From positions 1 through 37,295 of the forward strand of contig JAQUFK010000002.1 of NCBI GenBank assembly GCA_028684695.1: DNA of 37,295 bases, read 5' to 3'. The notes under the pieces are model-generated. The model was not told the DNA's origin. It ran no database searches and worked only from the letters and a program-made list of their open reading frames with translations. The translations under genes were made by a program, and so were the position numbers. The DNA comes from Methanosarcinaceae archaeon (GTDB lineage: Archaea > Halobacteriota > Methanosarcinia > Methanosarcinales > Methanosarcinaceae). Positions within the stretch are counted from its first letter, which is position 1; each line of letters opens with the position of its first letter. This document shows, in pieces, positions 1 through 7,517 of this stretch.

Positions 1-1179
1 CCCGAGGACAGCGAGACTCTTGAAAAACTGGCCGCAACTGCTATTACAGGCAAAGGCGCTGAGGCTAACAAAGATCAGCTCTCAGCTCTGGCCGTAAAAG
101 CAGTCAGGGCGGTTGTAGAAGAAAATGAAGGGGAAATCACAGCCGATATCGGGGACGTTAAGATCGAGAAAAGAGCAGGAGGCAGCATTCAGGATTCCGA
201 GATTGTCGAAGGGGTAATCCTTGACAAAGAACGTGTTCATCCAAGTATGCCTGAGCTTGTTGAAAACGCAAAGATCCTCCTCTTAAGTGTCCCGATTGAA
301 CTTAAGAAAACCGAGACAAAAGCTGAGATTAAGATTTCAGCTCCGGATCAGATGCAGCTTTTCCTGGACCAGGAAGAAGCAATGCTCAAGGAAATGGTGG
401 ATAAGGTAATCAAAACTGGTGCAAACGCAGTCTTTTGCCAGAAAGGAATCGATGACCTTGCCCAATACTATCTGACAAAGGCAGGCATTTTTGCAATGCG
501 GAGGGTTAAAAAGAGTGATATGGACAAACTCTCCCGGGCAACCGGAGCAAAAGTTATTACAAGCCTTGACGAGATTGAGGAATCTGATCTTGGTTTTGCA
601 GGTCAGGTCGAAGAAAAGGATGTTACAGGCTCCAGAATGACCTTTGTTACGGGGTGCGAAAACAGCAAATCAACTTCCATTCTCCTCCGCGGCGGGACCG
701 AACACGTTGTAGAAGGGCTTGAAAGAGCGCTTGAAGATGCGCTTCGTGTTGTAGGAGTGGCCCTTGAAGACCAGAAGATTGTAGTAGGCGGGGGAGCTCC
801 TGAAATCGAGCTTGCCTTAAGGCTTAAGGAATACGCTGCAACCCTCAAAGGCAGGGAACAGCTTGCTGTTACAAAGTTTGCCGAATCGCTAGAAGTAATC
901 CCCTTAACTCTTGCAGAAAACGCTGGACTCGATCCTATCGACATGCTTGTTGAACTGCGTTCTCAGCACGAGAAAGGAAACAAACAGGCAGGCTTGAACG
1001 TCTATACCGGTAAAGTAGAAAATATGTTCGAAAACAACGTCCTCGAACCTCTCAGAATCAAGACCCAAGCTGTAAATGCAGCCACAGAGGTTGCAATTAT
1101 GATCCTTAGAATCGATGATGTAATTGCTTCTTCAGGAATGGGGCCCGATGGCGCTCCGATGCCTGAAATGGATATGTAA
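1..1179 (+). CDS. ths: Thermosome (group II chaperonin) subunit, 5'-truncated by window edge
   Basis: The frame is open from base 1 and ends in TAA at 1177-1179, giving about 392 C-terminal residues of a protein that is normally near 550. It is an ATP-driven cytosolic folding machine that forms a two-ring complex with a built-in lid. The visible part covers the end of the equatorial/intermediate region, the apical domain and the C-terminal equatorial domain. Family landmarks include GGGAPEIEL (ATPase-domain loop), the D-R-I-D-D-V-I segment near the end and a Met/Gly-rich tail ending PEMDM. The usual GGM repeat tail is reduced to a few Met residues. The first in-frame ATG (247) is internal and not the start. 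A hairpin terminator follows immediately. Archaea often carry several paralogues, so which subunit this is cannot be told. Confidence 0.95.
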   Translation, partial: PEDSETLEKLAATAITGKGAEANKDQLSALAVKAVRAVVEENEGEITADIGDVKIEKRAGGSIQDSEIVEGVILDKERVHPSMPELVENAKILLLSVPIELKKTETKAEIKISAPDQMQLFLDQEEAMLKEMVDKVIKTGANAVFCQKGIDDLAQYYLTKAGIFAMRRVKKSDMDKLSRATGAKVITSLDEIEESDLGFAGQVEEKDVTGSRMTFVTGCENSKSTSILLRGGTEHVVEGLERALEDALRVVGVALEDQKIVVGGGAPEIELALRLKEYAATLKGREQLAVTKFAESLEVIPLTLAENAGLDPIDMLVELRSQHEKGNKQAGLNVYTGKVENMFENNVLEPLRIKTQAVNAATEVAIMILRIDDVIASSGMGPDGAPMPEMDM

Positions 1180-1201
1180 TTTTAAAAAAACTCCTTGCTT
1201 T

Positions 1202-1231
1202 GGGCCGAAAACTTATCGGCCCTTCTTTTTT
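1202..1231. terminator. Hairpin terminator between convergent thermosome and DUF473-like genes
   Basis: GGGCCGA at 1202-1208 pairs with TCGGCCC at 1216-1222 (7-bp stem, 7-nt loop), followed by a T-rich run. It lies 23 bp after the thermosome stop and 10 bp before the end of the minus-strand gene, so it probably serves mainly the plus strand. Archaeal termination depends chiefly on the T-run; the hairpin may be accessory. Confidence 0.6.
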
Positions 1232-1241
1232 CAAGTTTTTT

Positions 1242-1631
1242 TTATCTAGCTTCATAGCAGGAGATTTCTCTTGCATCTACAAGCACGGGTTTTCCGATTT
1301 CGTTTGAGATTACAGTTTGAACCCTGGCCATACACCTGCATTTGAGCTGGATTTTGGCAGTTGCAGCTTCCCTTTCCTCAAGATAGAGCTCATTAGCCAT
1401 TAAAAGAGCATGGGTTGAGATCTGCTTTTGCACAACCCTTGCCACAAGGCCCATGGTTCCATTGCTTAAGTCTTGCAGTCGGGAGGGAGTAAGAAGAACT
1501 GAATCTCCTGGAGAAAGGTGAAGGGCACTAAAGAAATTTTGGGGACTTCGGAGTTCGAGCGTTCTTAAATTGTGATTTTTCAGAGTCTCTAGCACAGAAT
1601 CGGCTATTCCCGTAAAAGTGATATACTCCAT
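1242..1631 (-). CDS. DUF473-like archaeal protein
   Basis: This is a 129-residue protein of unknown function that resembles the archaeal DUF473 family, including its near-terminal C-Y-E-A-R. The ATG at 1631 was chosen over an upstream in-frame start at 1718. A GGTGA ribosome site lies just upstream, overlapping the TGA of the preceding PAC2 gene, and the extra upstream residues would be an antiparallel-coded low-complexity stretch inside that gene. Only 4 nt separate the two genes, so they are co-transcribed and probably translationally coupled. The protein is soluble, with no membrane segment. It has a CxC pair near residues 98-100 (K-C-R-C) and another Cys at the C-terminus, so metal binding is possible but unproven. 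Family assignment is from recall, moderately sure. Confidence 0.75.
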   Translation of the reverse strand: MEYITFTGIADSVLETLKNHNLRTLELRSPQNFFSALHLSPGDSVLLTPSRLQDLSNGTMGLVARVVQKQISTHALLMANELYLEEREAATAKIQLKCRCMARVQTVISNEIGKPVLVDAREISCYEAR

Positions 1632-1635
1632 AGAA

Positions 1636-2382
1636 TCACCCGTACATTGGGAATTCTTTCTTGATTTCACCTTTCTGTTCGGAGGTCTGAACATCCTCTG
1701 CAAGTTTATGTAGTTCAACTTCTATGCGCTCAGCCTGTTTAATGAGCCTTTCGGTGTCTACTGAGAAGCCGTAAAGTTCGTTTAAAACTTCCACTACCGC
1801 AGAAGCGGCTCTAGGATCCGGGTTTTGCGTCCGAGTTGCTCCAAGCAGGCTAAGGGCGGGCAGTTCTCGGAGTAGACATTCGGACATTACACTCCCTGAG
1901 ATTCCAGAAATTGTGCCCATCTGGAAAATCTCGACTTTCTCTTTAATTTTATCCAGCATTTCCTGGGTGGTTGCAGCTCCGAAAACCTTATGGGGCCCTT
2001 CAATTATCGCAATTCCTGCAATGGAGGCAATCTCCTTTACGTTAATTGACTGGGCCCAATCTACAAGCGCACTACTCACATCATAGGAAACAGAATGGCT
2101 GATAGGGATATCAGAAATTACTACAATAAGGTTGTGCTTCTCGCTTTCATAGATCCGGACAGGCATGTTGATAAGCCCTTCATAAAGGACGGCTATTGAA
2201 GGAAAATACCTTGAATCAATGGAACCTATGTACTCCATATCCATTTCTTCAATAAGATGCTGGCTTGCTATATTGCCTACAAGCCCTATCCCGGGAAACC
2301 CTTCGATCAATATTGGATTTTTGGATTTTACAGGTTTTGTAATGATCTTCACATCATTGTTATCATAGTCTGTCTCTGACAA
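1636..2382 (-). CDS. PAC2-family protein (proteasome assembly chaperone-like)
   Basis: The product is 248 residues. The N-terminal pattern P-I-L-I-E-G-F-P-G-I-G-L-V-G-N (about residues 22-36) is the hallmark of the PAC2/PbaB family (PF09754). In archaea, members of this family help assemble the proteasome core particle or act as ATP-independent chaperones; the precise role here is inferred. The start is a TTG at 2382, with a strong GAGGTGG ribosome site about 7 nt upstream (2389-2395). No ATG is available nearby. The C-terminal 40 residues are charged and helical. It is the first gene of a two-gene unit with the DUF473-like gene, and its TGA overlaps that gene's ribosome site. Confidence 0.88.
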   Translation of the reverse strand: MSETDYDNNDVKIITKPVKSKNPILIEGFPGIGLVGNIASQHLIEEMDMEYIGSIDSRYFPSIAVLYEGLINMPVRIYESEKHNLIVVISDIPISHSVSYDVSSALVDWAQSINVKEIASIAGIAIIEGPHKVFGAATTQEMLDKIKEKVEIFQMGTISGISGSVMSECLLRELPALSLLGATRTQNPDPRAASAVVEVLNELYGFSVDTERLIKQAERIEVELHKLAEDVQTSEQKGEIKKEFPMYG

Positions 2383-2580
2383 AAAACCACCTCACTGAAG
2401 TATAACCCCTATGAGTATATTTTAGCTCCTAGTACTTAAACGGTTAATAAACAACTTAAGCGCTTGATCCGGAGGGCTTCTTAGGAAAGAAAACCTCTAG
2501 AAAGGCAAAATCCAAGGAAAGTAACCTCTAAAAGGGCTTCTATTTTGAAAAATTCTCCCTTAAATTCAAAAAGAAGCTTC

Positions 2581-2591
2581 TTTATATATAG
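2581..2591 (+). promoter_or_regulatory. TATA box for the pyruvate-kinase-C-like gene
   Basis: TTTATATATAG lies about 95 nt before the ATG at 2680. With the usual archaeal spacing of about 26 nt, transcription would start near 2612, leaving a leader of roughly 68 nt. The remaining intergenic stretch (2383-2580) holds nothing else recognised. Confidence 0.5.
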
Positions 2592-2679
2592 ACTTTCTCA
2601 CAACAATTTACATAATTATACTGAGAATTAAGACTGAACTAATAAAGGAATAAAATTGAAAAAAATGGAGGAGATAGAC

Positions 2680-3267
2680 ATGGAAAAATTAATTCAATAT
2701 TTCGAGAATGTAGGGGAAGAAAACACCAATTCGGTTGTTGCAGCCGCTGCAAAAAGGGCGCTTGAGCTTGAGATTGGCCATATTGTCGTTGCAAGTACAA
2801 GTGGCAAAACCGCCCTTAAAATGGCAGAAGCCGTTCAGGAAAGTGATATCAAGGTAATTGGAGTCACCCACCAGTATGGGCAGAAGGAAAAAGGAAAATG
2901 GGAAGTTAAAGAAGAATACAAAACAAAACTCGAAGCCTTAGGAGCTGTTATTTGCACTCAGTCTCACATGTTTTCGGGCATAGAACGTGCAATTACTAAA
3001 AAATTTGGGGGATTTTCCAGGCAGGAGGTAATTTCAGATACCCTGCGCTCCCTTTTTGGAAAAGGTTTTAAAGTGGCAATTGAGTGTGCAATAATGGCTG
3101 CAGATTCGGGATGGATTCCGATTTCAGCCGAGACCGAAATTATAGCGCTCGGAGGCACTAGGCAGGGGGCAGATGTTGCTCTGGTGCTCAGACCTGCACA
3201 TAGTAATGACTTTTTTTCTCTTCAGGTAAGGGAAATTATTGCAATGCCAAGGGCAAAAGAAGTCTGA
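2680..3267 (+). CDS. Stand-alone pyruvate kinase C-terminal-domain-like protein
   Basis: The product is 195 residues. It matches the pyruvate kinase alpha/beta (C-terminal) domain fold (PF02887). The N-terminal part has the helix-rich A-A-A-A-K-R-A-L-E segment. It is followed by I-V-V-A-S-T-S-G-K-T-A, the phosphate-binding 'STSGKTA' loop seen in the allosteric domain of pyruvate kinases, and a later G-G-T-R-Q-G-A-D. No barrel or catalytic domain is present, so it is not a pyruvate kinase by itself. Such solo domains occur in methanogens with unknown function; phosphate-ester sensing is a guess. The start is ATG 2680, with GGAGGAG at 2667-2673. An upstream in-frame TTG (2656) lies before this site and is rejected. 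The gene is monocistronic. Confidence 0.85.
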   Translation: MEKLIQYFENVGEENTNSVVAAAAKRALELEIGHIVVASTSGKTALKMAEAVQESDIKVIGVTHQYGQKEKGKWEVKEEYKTKLEALGAVICTQSHMFSGIERAITKKFGGFSRQEVISDTLRSLFGKGFKVAIECAIMAADSGWIPISAETEIIALGGTRQGADVALVLRPAHSNDFFSLQVREIIAMPRAKEV

Positions 3268-3346
3268 ATGTGGGAGTTTCTGGGATTTTTTAAAAAAAGA
3301 TCGAAAGTAGAATAATAAGAATAATTTAGGGAAGTATCTTAAAAAA

Positions 3347-3358
3347 AGTATATATATA
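3347..3358 (+). promoter_or_regulatory. TATA box of pilin gene 1, with long leader
   Basis: AAAGTATATATATAG sits about 140 nt before the ATG at 3495, predicting a start near 3380 and a leader of about 115 nt. The same arrangement (A-run, GTATATAT, then a GGTTTTTT block) occurs upstream of pilin 3. A second TATA-like TATAAAAAATA at about 3402 could give a shorter leader. Confidence 0.45.
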
Positions 3359-3494
3359 GAATTAATTCAATAAGATATTTGGAGGTTTTTTCCGGTACAT
3401 ACCTATAAAAAATATGATATAGTATCGGTTAATTGTTAAAATTATTTTTCCAACCTCCAATCTATATGACATATAAATGTCAGGAGAATAAAAA

Positions 3495-3929
3495 ATGAAT
3501 TTCAAACTTTTTTTAAAAAACAAGAAGGCAGTATCCCCTGTCATTGGGGTGGTCCTTATGGTCGCAATCACAGTCATTCTTGCGGCTGCTATTGGCTCCT
3601 CTGTTTTTGGCAAGGGTACCTCCAATCCAGCGCCCCAGGCAAATCTCAAATTGACAGCTAACGGAATCGATACTAACAATAACGGAACCGTGCTAATTGA
3701 ACACCTTGGAGGAGACCCAATTAATTTTACCAGCTCTTCTGTTACAAAAGTAGTGGCATATAACGGGAGTGCTACGAGCAATCTCGAGGTTGGCGAGCTT
3801 AAAACTCTTGATGTTGGAGCAACCAAAACTTTCACCGTGGAAGCTGTTAATTTGGGGGATACCCTTAATATCAAGATCATTGATGTTGCTACCAATCAGC
3901 TGATCTGTGATCAGGACTTGAGGTTTTGA
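3495..3929 (+). CDS. Type IV pilin, paralogue 1 of 3
   Basis: This is a 144-residue secreted pilin subunit. A short basic N-terminus ending K-K is followed by A-V-S-P-V-I-G and an unbroken hydrophobic helix to about residue 36. This is the class III signal/assembly helix of archaeal type IV pilins (PF07790). Prepilin peptidase is expected to cut just before the A-V-S-P segment. The mature domain is Asn/Thr-rich with N-x-T/S sequons, consistent with N-glycosylation. It contains H-L-G-G-D-P-I-N-F-T, shared with both downstream paralogues, and ends D-V-A-T-N-Q-L-I-C-D-Q. The ribosome site is AGGAGA (about 3481). The first ~38 codons are almost identical in DNA to paralogue 2. The exact structure formed (adhesion pilus or other filament) is unknown, and no assembly ATPase is in this window. 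Confidence 0.9.
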   Translation: MNFKLFLKNKKAVSPVIGVVLMVAITVILAAAIGSSVFGKGTSNPAPQANLKLTANGIDTNNNGTVLIEHLGGDPINFTSSSVTKVVAYNGSATSNLEVGELKTLDVGATKTFTVEAVNLGDTLNIKIIDVATNQLICDQDLRF

Positions 3930-3938
3930 TATCCAGCT

Positions 3939-3959
3939 AAGCTTATAAGCTTTTATTTT
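3939..3959 (+). terminator. Weak hairpin/T-rich terminator after pilin 1
   Basis: A 14-bp perfect palindrome AAGCTTATAAGCTT (3939-3952) is followed by TTATTTT. It could terminate pilin 1 transcripts or only attenuate read-through into pilin 2, which lacks a clear TATA box of its own. Confidence 0.35.
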
Positions 3960-4000
3960 CCGGCTTGTATTCTATACTTTCGGAAATAGGAGGCTAAAAA

Positions 4001-4465
4001 ATGAATGCCAAACTTTTTTTAAAAAATAAAAAAGCAGTATCCCCTGTCATTGGGGTGGTCCTTATGGTCGCAATCACAGTTATTCTTGCGGCTGCTATTG
4101 GCTCCTCTGTTTTTGGCAAGGGTACATCCGACCCCGCCCCTCAGGCAAATCTTAACATAAAGGCGCTAAGCCCTTATGAGGGTCCTAATGAGGCTGCGGT
4201 CATAAATTTTGAACACCTCGGAGGAGACCCAATTAATTTTACCAGCAATTCAACGACAAAGGTAATGGCTACTATTGGCTCGACATCTGCGGAAGTAAAC
4301 GCTAAAAGCTTGAGCTTGCTAGATGTAGGGGAGACAAAATCCATTTCTCTGAATTTTAGTAATAAAACTGCAATTAGCTCTGCCAAGGCAGGCACAACAG
4401 TAAATCTTAAGATCATTGACCTTGCAAGCAGCCAGCTTATCGTGGATAAGGATATAAGGTTCTAA
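4001..4465 (+). CDS. Type IV pilin, paralogue 2 of 3
   Basis: The product is 154 residues, with the same class III signal and assembly helix as paralogue 1 (K-K-A-V-S-P-V-I-G, hydrophobic to about residue 36). The H-L-G-G-D-P-I-N-F-T block is also present. The mature domain otherwise diverges strongly from paralogue 1 and ends Q-L-I-V-D-K-D-I-R-F. A strong AGGAGG ribosome site lies at about 3987-3993. No good TATA box is seen between the two genes, so it may be expressed by read-through from paralogue 1. A hairpin terminator follows. Several N-x-S/T sequons (for example N-F-T, N-S-T, N-K-T) suggest glycosylation. Confidence 0.9.
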   Translation: MNAKLFLKNKKAVSPVIGVVLMVAITVILAAAIGSSVFGKGTSDPAPQANLNIKALSPYEGPNEAAVINFEHLGGDPINFTSNSTTKVMATIGSTSAEVNAKSLSLLDVGETKSISLNFSNKTAISSAKAGTTVNLKIIDLASSQLIVDKDIRF

Positions 4466-4507
4466 GGTTCTAATATTTTGAATTCATTGAACTATATAAA
4501 ATTCCTG

Positions 4508-4533
4508 ACACCTTTTTAAGGTGTTCTTTTTTT
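4508..4533 (+). terminator. Hairpin terminator after pilin 2
   Basis: ACACCTT (4508-4514) pairs with AAGGTGT (4518-4524), with a 3-nt loop, followed by a T-run. It separates the pilin 1-2 unit from pilin 3, which has its own promoter. The rest of 4534-4650 holds no recognised feature. Confidence 0.6.
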
Positions 4534-4650
4534 CTATGGCAGGAAAGAGCCTGCCCTTTTTGGACCCGGATTTTATCCCTGCCTGAATTTGCGGTTTTCT
4601 ATAAATAAAAGGTTTTTTGGAAGACTAGGAGCTCAGGAATACTTTTTGCA

Positions 4651-4666
4651 AAAAAGTATATATTAG
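4651..4666 (+). promoter_or_regulatory. TATA box of pilin gene 3
   Basis: AAAAAGTATATATTAG lies about 105 nt before the ATG at 4764. It matches the element upstream of pilin 1, and the GGTTTTTT block is also repeated about 4697. The predicted leader is about 75 nt. Confidence 0.45.
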
Positions 4667-4763
4667 AGAGTTAAAATGCAATTAAAAGCTTTATTAAGGT
4701 TTTTTGGAACATCCATTTCTTTTCAGGTGTGGATGCCATACTTTAAAAGTTGGAGACTAAAAT

Positions 4764-5285
4764 ATGAGTTTTAAAAATTTCCTTGAATACAAAAGCGCGG
4801 TTTCTTCTGTTATCGGAGTGGTTCTTATGGTTGCAATCACGGTCATTCTGGCAGCTGCTATTGGTTCATCCGTTTTCGGGCAGGGCACAATAGATTCAGC
4901 TCCTCAAGCGAATCTGCATTTAAGCGTAAATAGTAGCTATGGTAGTGCAGAGACCCCCGAATTCGCCTCAATACATCTCGAACATCTCGGAGGAGACCCA
5001 ATTAATTTTACCAGCAATTCAACAACAAAAATTATAGTGTACAGCCCTGGTTCTAAGAGCCAGGAAATTGCAGCAGGCTCGGCTCCTTCTTCTGAGAGGC
5101 TACATACAAATCTTAAATCTTTAGCTGTTGGAGAGACAAAAAGTCTGAAATTATATACTTATACATTAGATAATAATGATAAATGTTTGCCCTACAAATA
5201 CGCTCTCTCAGGCTCAACCGTAAATTTCAAAATCATCGATGTTGCGACCAACCAGCTGATCTGTGATCAAAACGTAAGGTTCTAA
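4764..5285 (+). CDS. Type IV pilin, paralogue 3 of 3
   Basis: The product is 173 residues and is the longest of the three paralogues. The signal segment is Y-K-S-A-V-S-S-V-I-G, so the usual Lys-Lys before the cleavage point is replaced by Lys-Ser and the Pro by Ser; the hydrophobic helix is intact. The H-L-G-G-D-P-I-N-F-T block and the C-terminal D-V-A-T-N-Q-L-I-C-D-Q are shared with the others, while the middle is expanded and Ser-rich. One extra Cys (D-K-C-L-P) in the middle could pair with the C-terminal Cys. The ribosome site is TTGGAGA at about 4750. It has its own promoter and terminator, so it can be expressed separately from paralogues 1 and 2. Confidence 0.9.
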   Translation: MSFKNFLEYKSAVSSVIGVVLMVAITVILAAAIGSSVFGQGTIDSAPQANLHLSVNSSYGSAETPEFASIHLEHLGGDPINFTSNSTTKIIVYSPGSKSQEIAAGSAPSSERLHTNLKSLAVGETKSLKLYTYTLDNNDKCLPYKYALSGSTVNFKIIDVATNQLICDQNVRF

Positions 5286-5290
5286 ATTTA

Positions 5291-5323
5291 AAAAAGCTCC
5301 CCTTTCCGGGTTAGCTTTTTATT
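5291..5323 (+). terminator. Hairpin terminator after pilin 3
   Basis: AAAAAGCT (5291-5298) pairs with AGCTTTTT (5313-5320), with a further short CCC/GGG pairing inside, ending in a T-run. It lies 6 bp after the stop, between genes that converge. Confidence 0.5.
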
Positions 5324-5444
5324 CATATTTCTTAATTAGTGATTCATAACTCTTACTTATTATTCTTCTAACTGAGATAAAACCCGATTTTTTCTTTTTT
5401 TCAAAAACTTATTCGGAAAAAGGGAAATTTTCTGCTTTTCCAAG

Positions 5445-6344
5445 TTACTGAATTGTAGTCGCTATTTTTATCCAGGCACGGTAGAGGTTTACGTTTAATT
5501 TTTTTCCCGAGGAAGGGCGAAGTTCAAAATAGACCTCGGAATTGTTTTTCAAAAGAGCATAGTTTTCTGAAGGAAGGTTTGCATTCTCAATTGAAGTCTT
5601 GAGGTATGTTGCCCAAGCTTCGGGATTTTCCGTATAGATTTTAATGGCTATCGAGCTTACGTTAATTGCAGGTTCTGTAATATAAAGGGGATTTTGTTTT
5701 TCAGATATAAGCTTTATTTCCTCAATCGCATTGCTTGAAAGGACTCCTGAACTGCCTTTAAGAGAAATTGCATTCATAGAAAAATTTATGGAAGAAGGCC
5801 CGCGTTCCAGGAGAAGCTGAGGGGAGAGCTTCATAAGAGAGCGGGCGTTCTGGCAGAGAATCAAAGCCCCGTTTTCATAGCAGAAAGTCTGATCTATATA
5901 CTCACTATTATGGGATTGATAGCTTATAGCCCCGCAGTTAATTTGTTCCTGAAGCTGGGGTCCGTTTTCAGTTGTTATGTTTAGTTCCATTCCACATGCC
6001 TGGGTATTTATGGTTAATGTGCCCCCTGATTTCATTTGGCCCACAACAGGTAGCTCTCCTCCTCCCATGCGGATTGGCGTACTCATAGAAATTCTGGAAT
6101 CGGGATTGATTTGTAGTCCTGCCGCAAGGACATCAATATTGGATTTGAGCCTGGCCATATCTTCCCAGACTTCAGACATATGCTGGTACTCCGCATCTTC
6201 TTTCCACTCAGGAACGTAATTTACCTGGATATTTGTTAAAAAAGCAATCAAAATTCCAAGCAGCAAAGCTGCGGCAACGGCTGTGGCAACCGCGGTTTCT
6301 GAACTGAAAAATTGGCTTTTTGGTTTCTGGTTCTTTCGGCTCAT
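5445..6344 (-). CDS. Secreted, N-terminally anchored pilin-like protein
   Basis: The product is 299 residues. A basic start (M-S-R-K-N-Q-K-P-K) leads to one hydrophobic helix at about residues 17-40 and then a long extracellular part with N-x-S/T sequons. The S-E-T-A-V-A-T-A-V helix opening resembles the pilin-related envelope proteins common in haloarchaea and Methanosarcina (DUF7289-type). The family name is from recall and unsure. The region around residues 90-115 (R-M-G-G-G-E-L-P-V-V-G) recurs in that group. The start is ATG 6344, with AAAGGAT just upstream. It neighbours four pilin-type genes, which supports a role in the same surface structure, perhaps as a minor pilin or tip protein. 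Confidence 0.75.
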   Translation of the reverse strand: MSRKNQKPKSQFFSSETAVATAVAAALLLGILIAFLTNIQVNYVPEWKEDAEYQHMSEVWEDMARLKSNIDVLAAGLQINPDSRISMSTPIRMGGGELPVVGQMKSGGTLTINTQACGMELNITTENGPQLQEQINCGAISYQSHNSEYIDQTFCYENGALILCQNARSLMKLSPQLLLERGPSSINFSMNAISLKGSSGVLSSNAIEEIKLISEKQNPLYITEPAINVSSIAIKIYTENPEAWATYLKTSIENANLPSENYALLKNNSEVYFELRPSSGKKLNVNLYRAWIKIATTIQ

Positions 6345-6481
6345 AATATCCTTTCTCTTTTTTAGGGTTTAAGGCTCCAGAAACTTTCGCTCTGATGCAC
6401 TTTTAAATATTCATTTTTTAAGCCCCGTAAGTATCCCGAATAAATAAGTTCTCCTAATATTTCAGGAAATTGTTTAACTTT

Positions 6482-6949
6482 TTAATTAAAGATGAGAGGA
6501 GAAAGGCTTAACTTCTGAATTAGTTGTATTGACTCTTTATTTATTATATACACATTCAGACAATCTCCTTCCTTGACTTTTATTCCCCATTTTTTGGACA
6601 TATCAATTTCTACAAGCTCTCCTAGTTCCCAGTAGCCTTTCTTTTCCAAAACCTTGCTTATATTTTCCAAACTCTCCTTTCTTTTATCTTCATTTATAGT
6701 AATTACAATATCCACTTTTTCCACATCGATTTCTTCTCCTCCACAATGCCGGATGTACAGAGTACTTGAGGCGGGGTTTGCCCAACCTTCAACATCGAAA
6801 TTAAAAGTTTGCGGCGGGGGCTGAAGGTTTGAAAACACAAACAAACCAAGGGTTCCAAGCATAAGAACCACAATACATGTAAGCAGCGTTTCCCCTATTA
6901 TTCCTGAAACAGCCCTTGAATCTTCCATTAAGGCTTTTGAGAGCCGCAC
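6482..6949 (-). CDS. Pilin-like protein with class III-type signal helix
   Basis: The product is 155 residues. The signal S-R-A-V-S-G-I-I-G-E-T is followed by a hydrophobic helix to about residue 38, the archaeal type IV pilin N-terminus (PF07790). The mature part contains I-R-H-C-G-G-E-E-I, matching the H-x-G-G-D/E block of the three plus-strand pilins, and then a charged region. The start is GTG 6949, preceded by GGAGAAAG with 3 nt between. An internal ATG at 6928 would leave only five residues before the helix but has no ribosome site. It lies upstream of the 299-residue secreted protein on the same strand, 137 bp away. Its sequence is far from paralogues 1-3 outside these motifs. Confidence 0.82.
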   Translation of the reverse strand: MRLSKALMEDSRAVSGIIGETLLTCIVVLMLGTLGLFVFSNLQPPPQTFNFDVEGWANPASSTLYIRHCGGEEIDVEKVDIVITINEDKRKESLENISKVLEKKGYWELGELVEIDMSKKWGIKVKEGDCLNVYIINKESIQLIQKLSLSPLIFN

Positions 6950-7138
6950 AGTCTTTCTCCCCTTGATCCCAAATGGGCTTTATTCTGAGAAAACCCCCGT
7001 TTTTTTCCAGCTTGTTGGCTGGGACTTGCATTCTAAAAATATTTCGAGTTGACTCTTCTTTTAAAATCCCTTCTATTAGAAGCTTGGGGCTTAGAAAAGC
7101 AGGAAAAAGAGATATAAGAAAGGAGCTTGAAGAAAATA

Positions 7139-7152
7139 AGAATATATATTTA
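7139..7152 (+). promoter_or_regulatory. TATA box of the gatCAB operon
   Basis: AGAATATATATTTA lies about 80 nt before gatC. A start near 7172 is predicted, giving a leader of about 50 nt that contains the GAGGAG ribosome site at 7212-7217. Confidence 0.45.
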
Positions 7153-7222
7153 TCTCATGACCTGTTTCTACTATGCGGTACCAAGATCCTACTTAAATTT
7201 ATTCTTTTTTTGAGGAGCTTTC

Positions 7223-7504
7223 ATGATCACGAAAGAAGACGTAGAACACATCGGCTGGCTTGCTAGGATCGAAATTAGCGAGCCGGAAAAGGCCGAATAT
7301 ATGGAAAAACTCAATTCTGTATTGGATTCCTTCGAGCAACTTGATGAAGTGGAAACCAAAGCTGTGCCTCCCACCTACCATGTGCTTGAGCTTTACAATG
7401 TATGGAGAGAGGACGAGCCCTTAGAATCCCTCCCACAGGCAGAAGTCCTTGCAAACACTGAACATAAGCAGGAAGGGGCTTTTAGAGTCCCAAGAATTGG
7501 GTGA
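7223..7504 (+). CDS. gatC: Asp-tRNA(Asn)/Glu-tRNA(Gln) amidotransferase subunit C
   Basis: This is the 93-residue small subunit of the transamidosome amidotransferase. It wraps around GatA and links it to GatB, allowing Asn-tRNA (and in some organisms Gln-tRNA) to be made from the mischarged precursor. The helix opening [11 protein letters not shown] and the F-E-Q-L-D-E-V-E-T segment are family signatures, and the C-terminal F-R-V-P-R-I is the strand that contacts GatA. The ribosome site GAGGAG is 5 nt before the ATG. It is the first gene of a tight gatC-gatA-gatB operon; its TGA lies inside gatA's ribosome site region. In archaea GatCAB mostly serves Asn-tRNA, with GatDE serving Gln-tRNA. 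Confidence 0.95.
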   Translation: MITKEDVEHIGWLARIEISEPEKAEYMEKLNSVLDSFEQLDEVETKAVPPTYHVLELYNVWREDEPLESLPQAEVLANTEHKQEGAFRVPRIG

Positions 7505-7517
7505 GGAGATACAAGAT

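Noticed and set aside
3362-3895. Minus-strand 177-residue frame opposite pilin 1
   Set aside because: Antisense shadow of the pilin gene; the opposite strand has clear pilin motifs and a ribosome site.
6801-7031. Minus-strand 76-residue frame overlapping the pilin-like gene
   Set aside because: Out-of-frame shadow of the pilin-like coding sequence, no ribosome site.
6973-7266. Plus-strand 97-residue frame before gatC
   Set aside because: It overlaps gatC in another frame, spans the gatCAB promoter, and has no family-like pattern.
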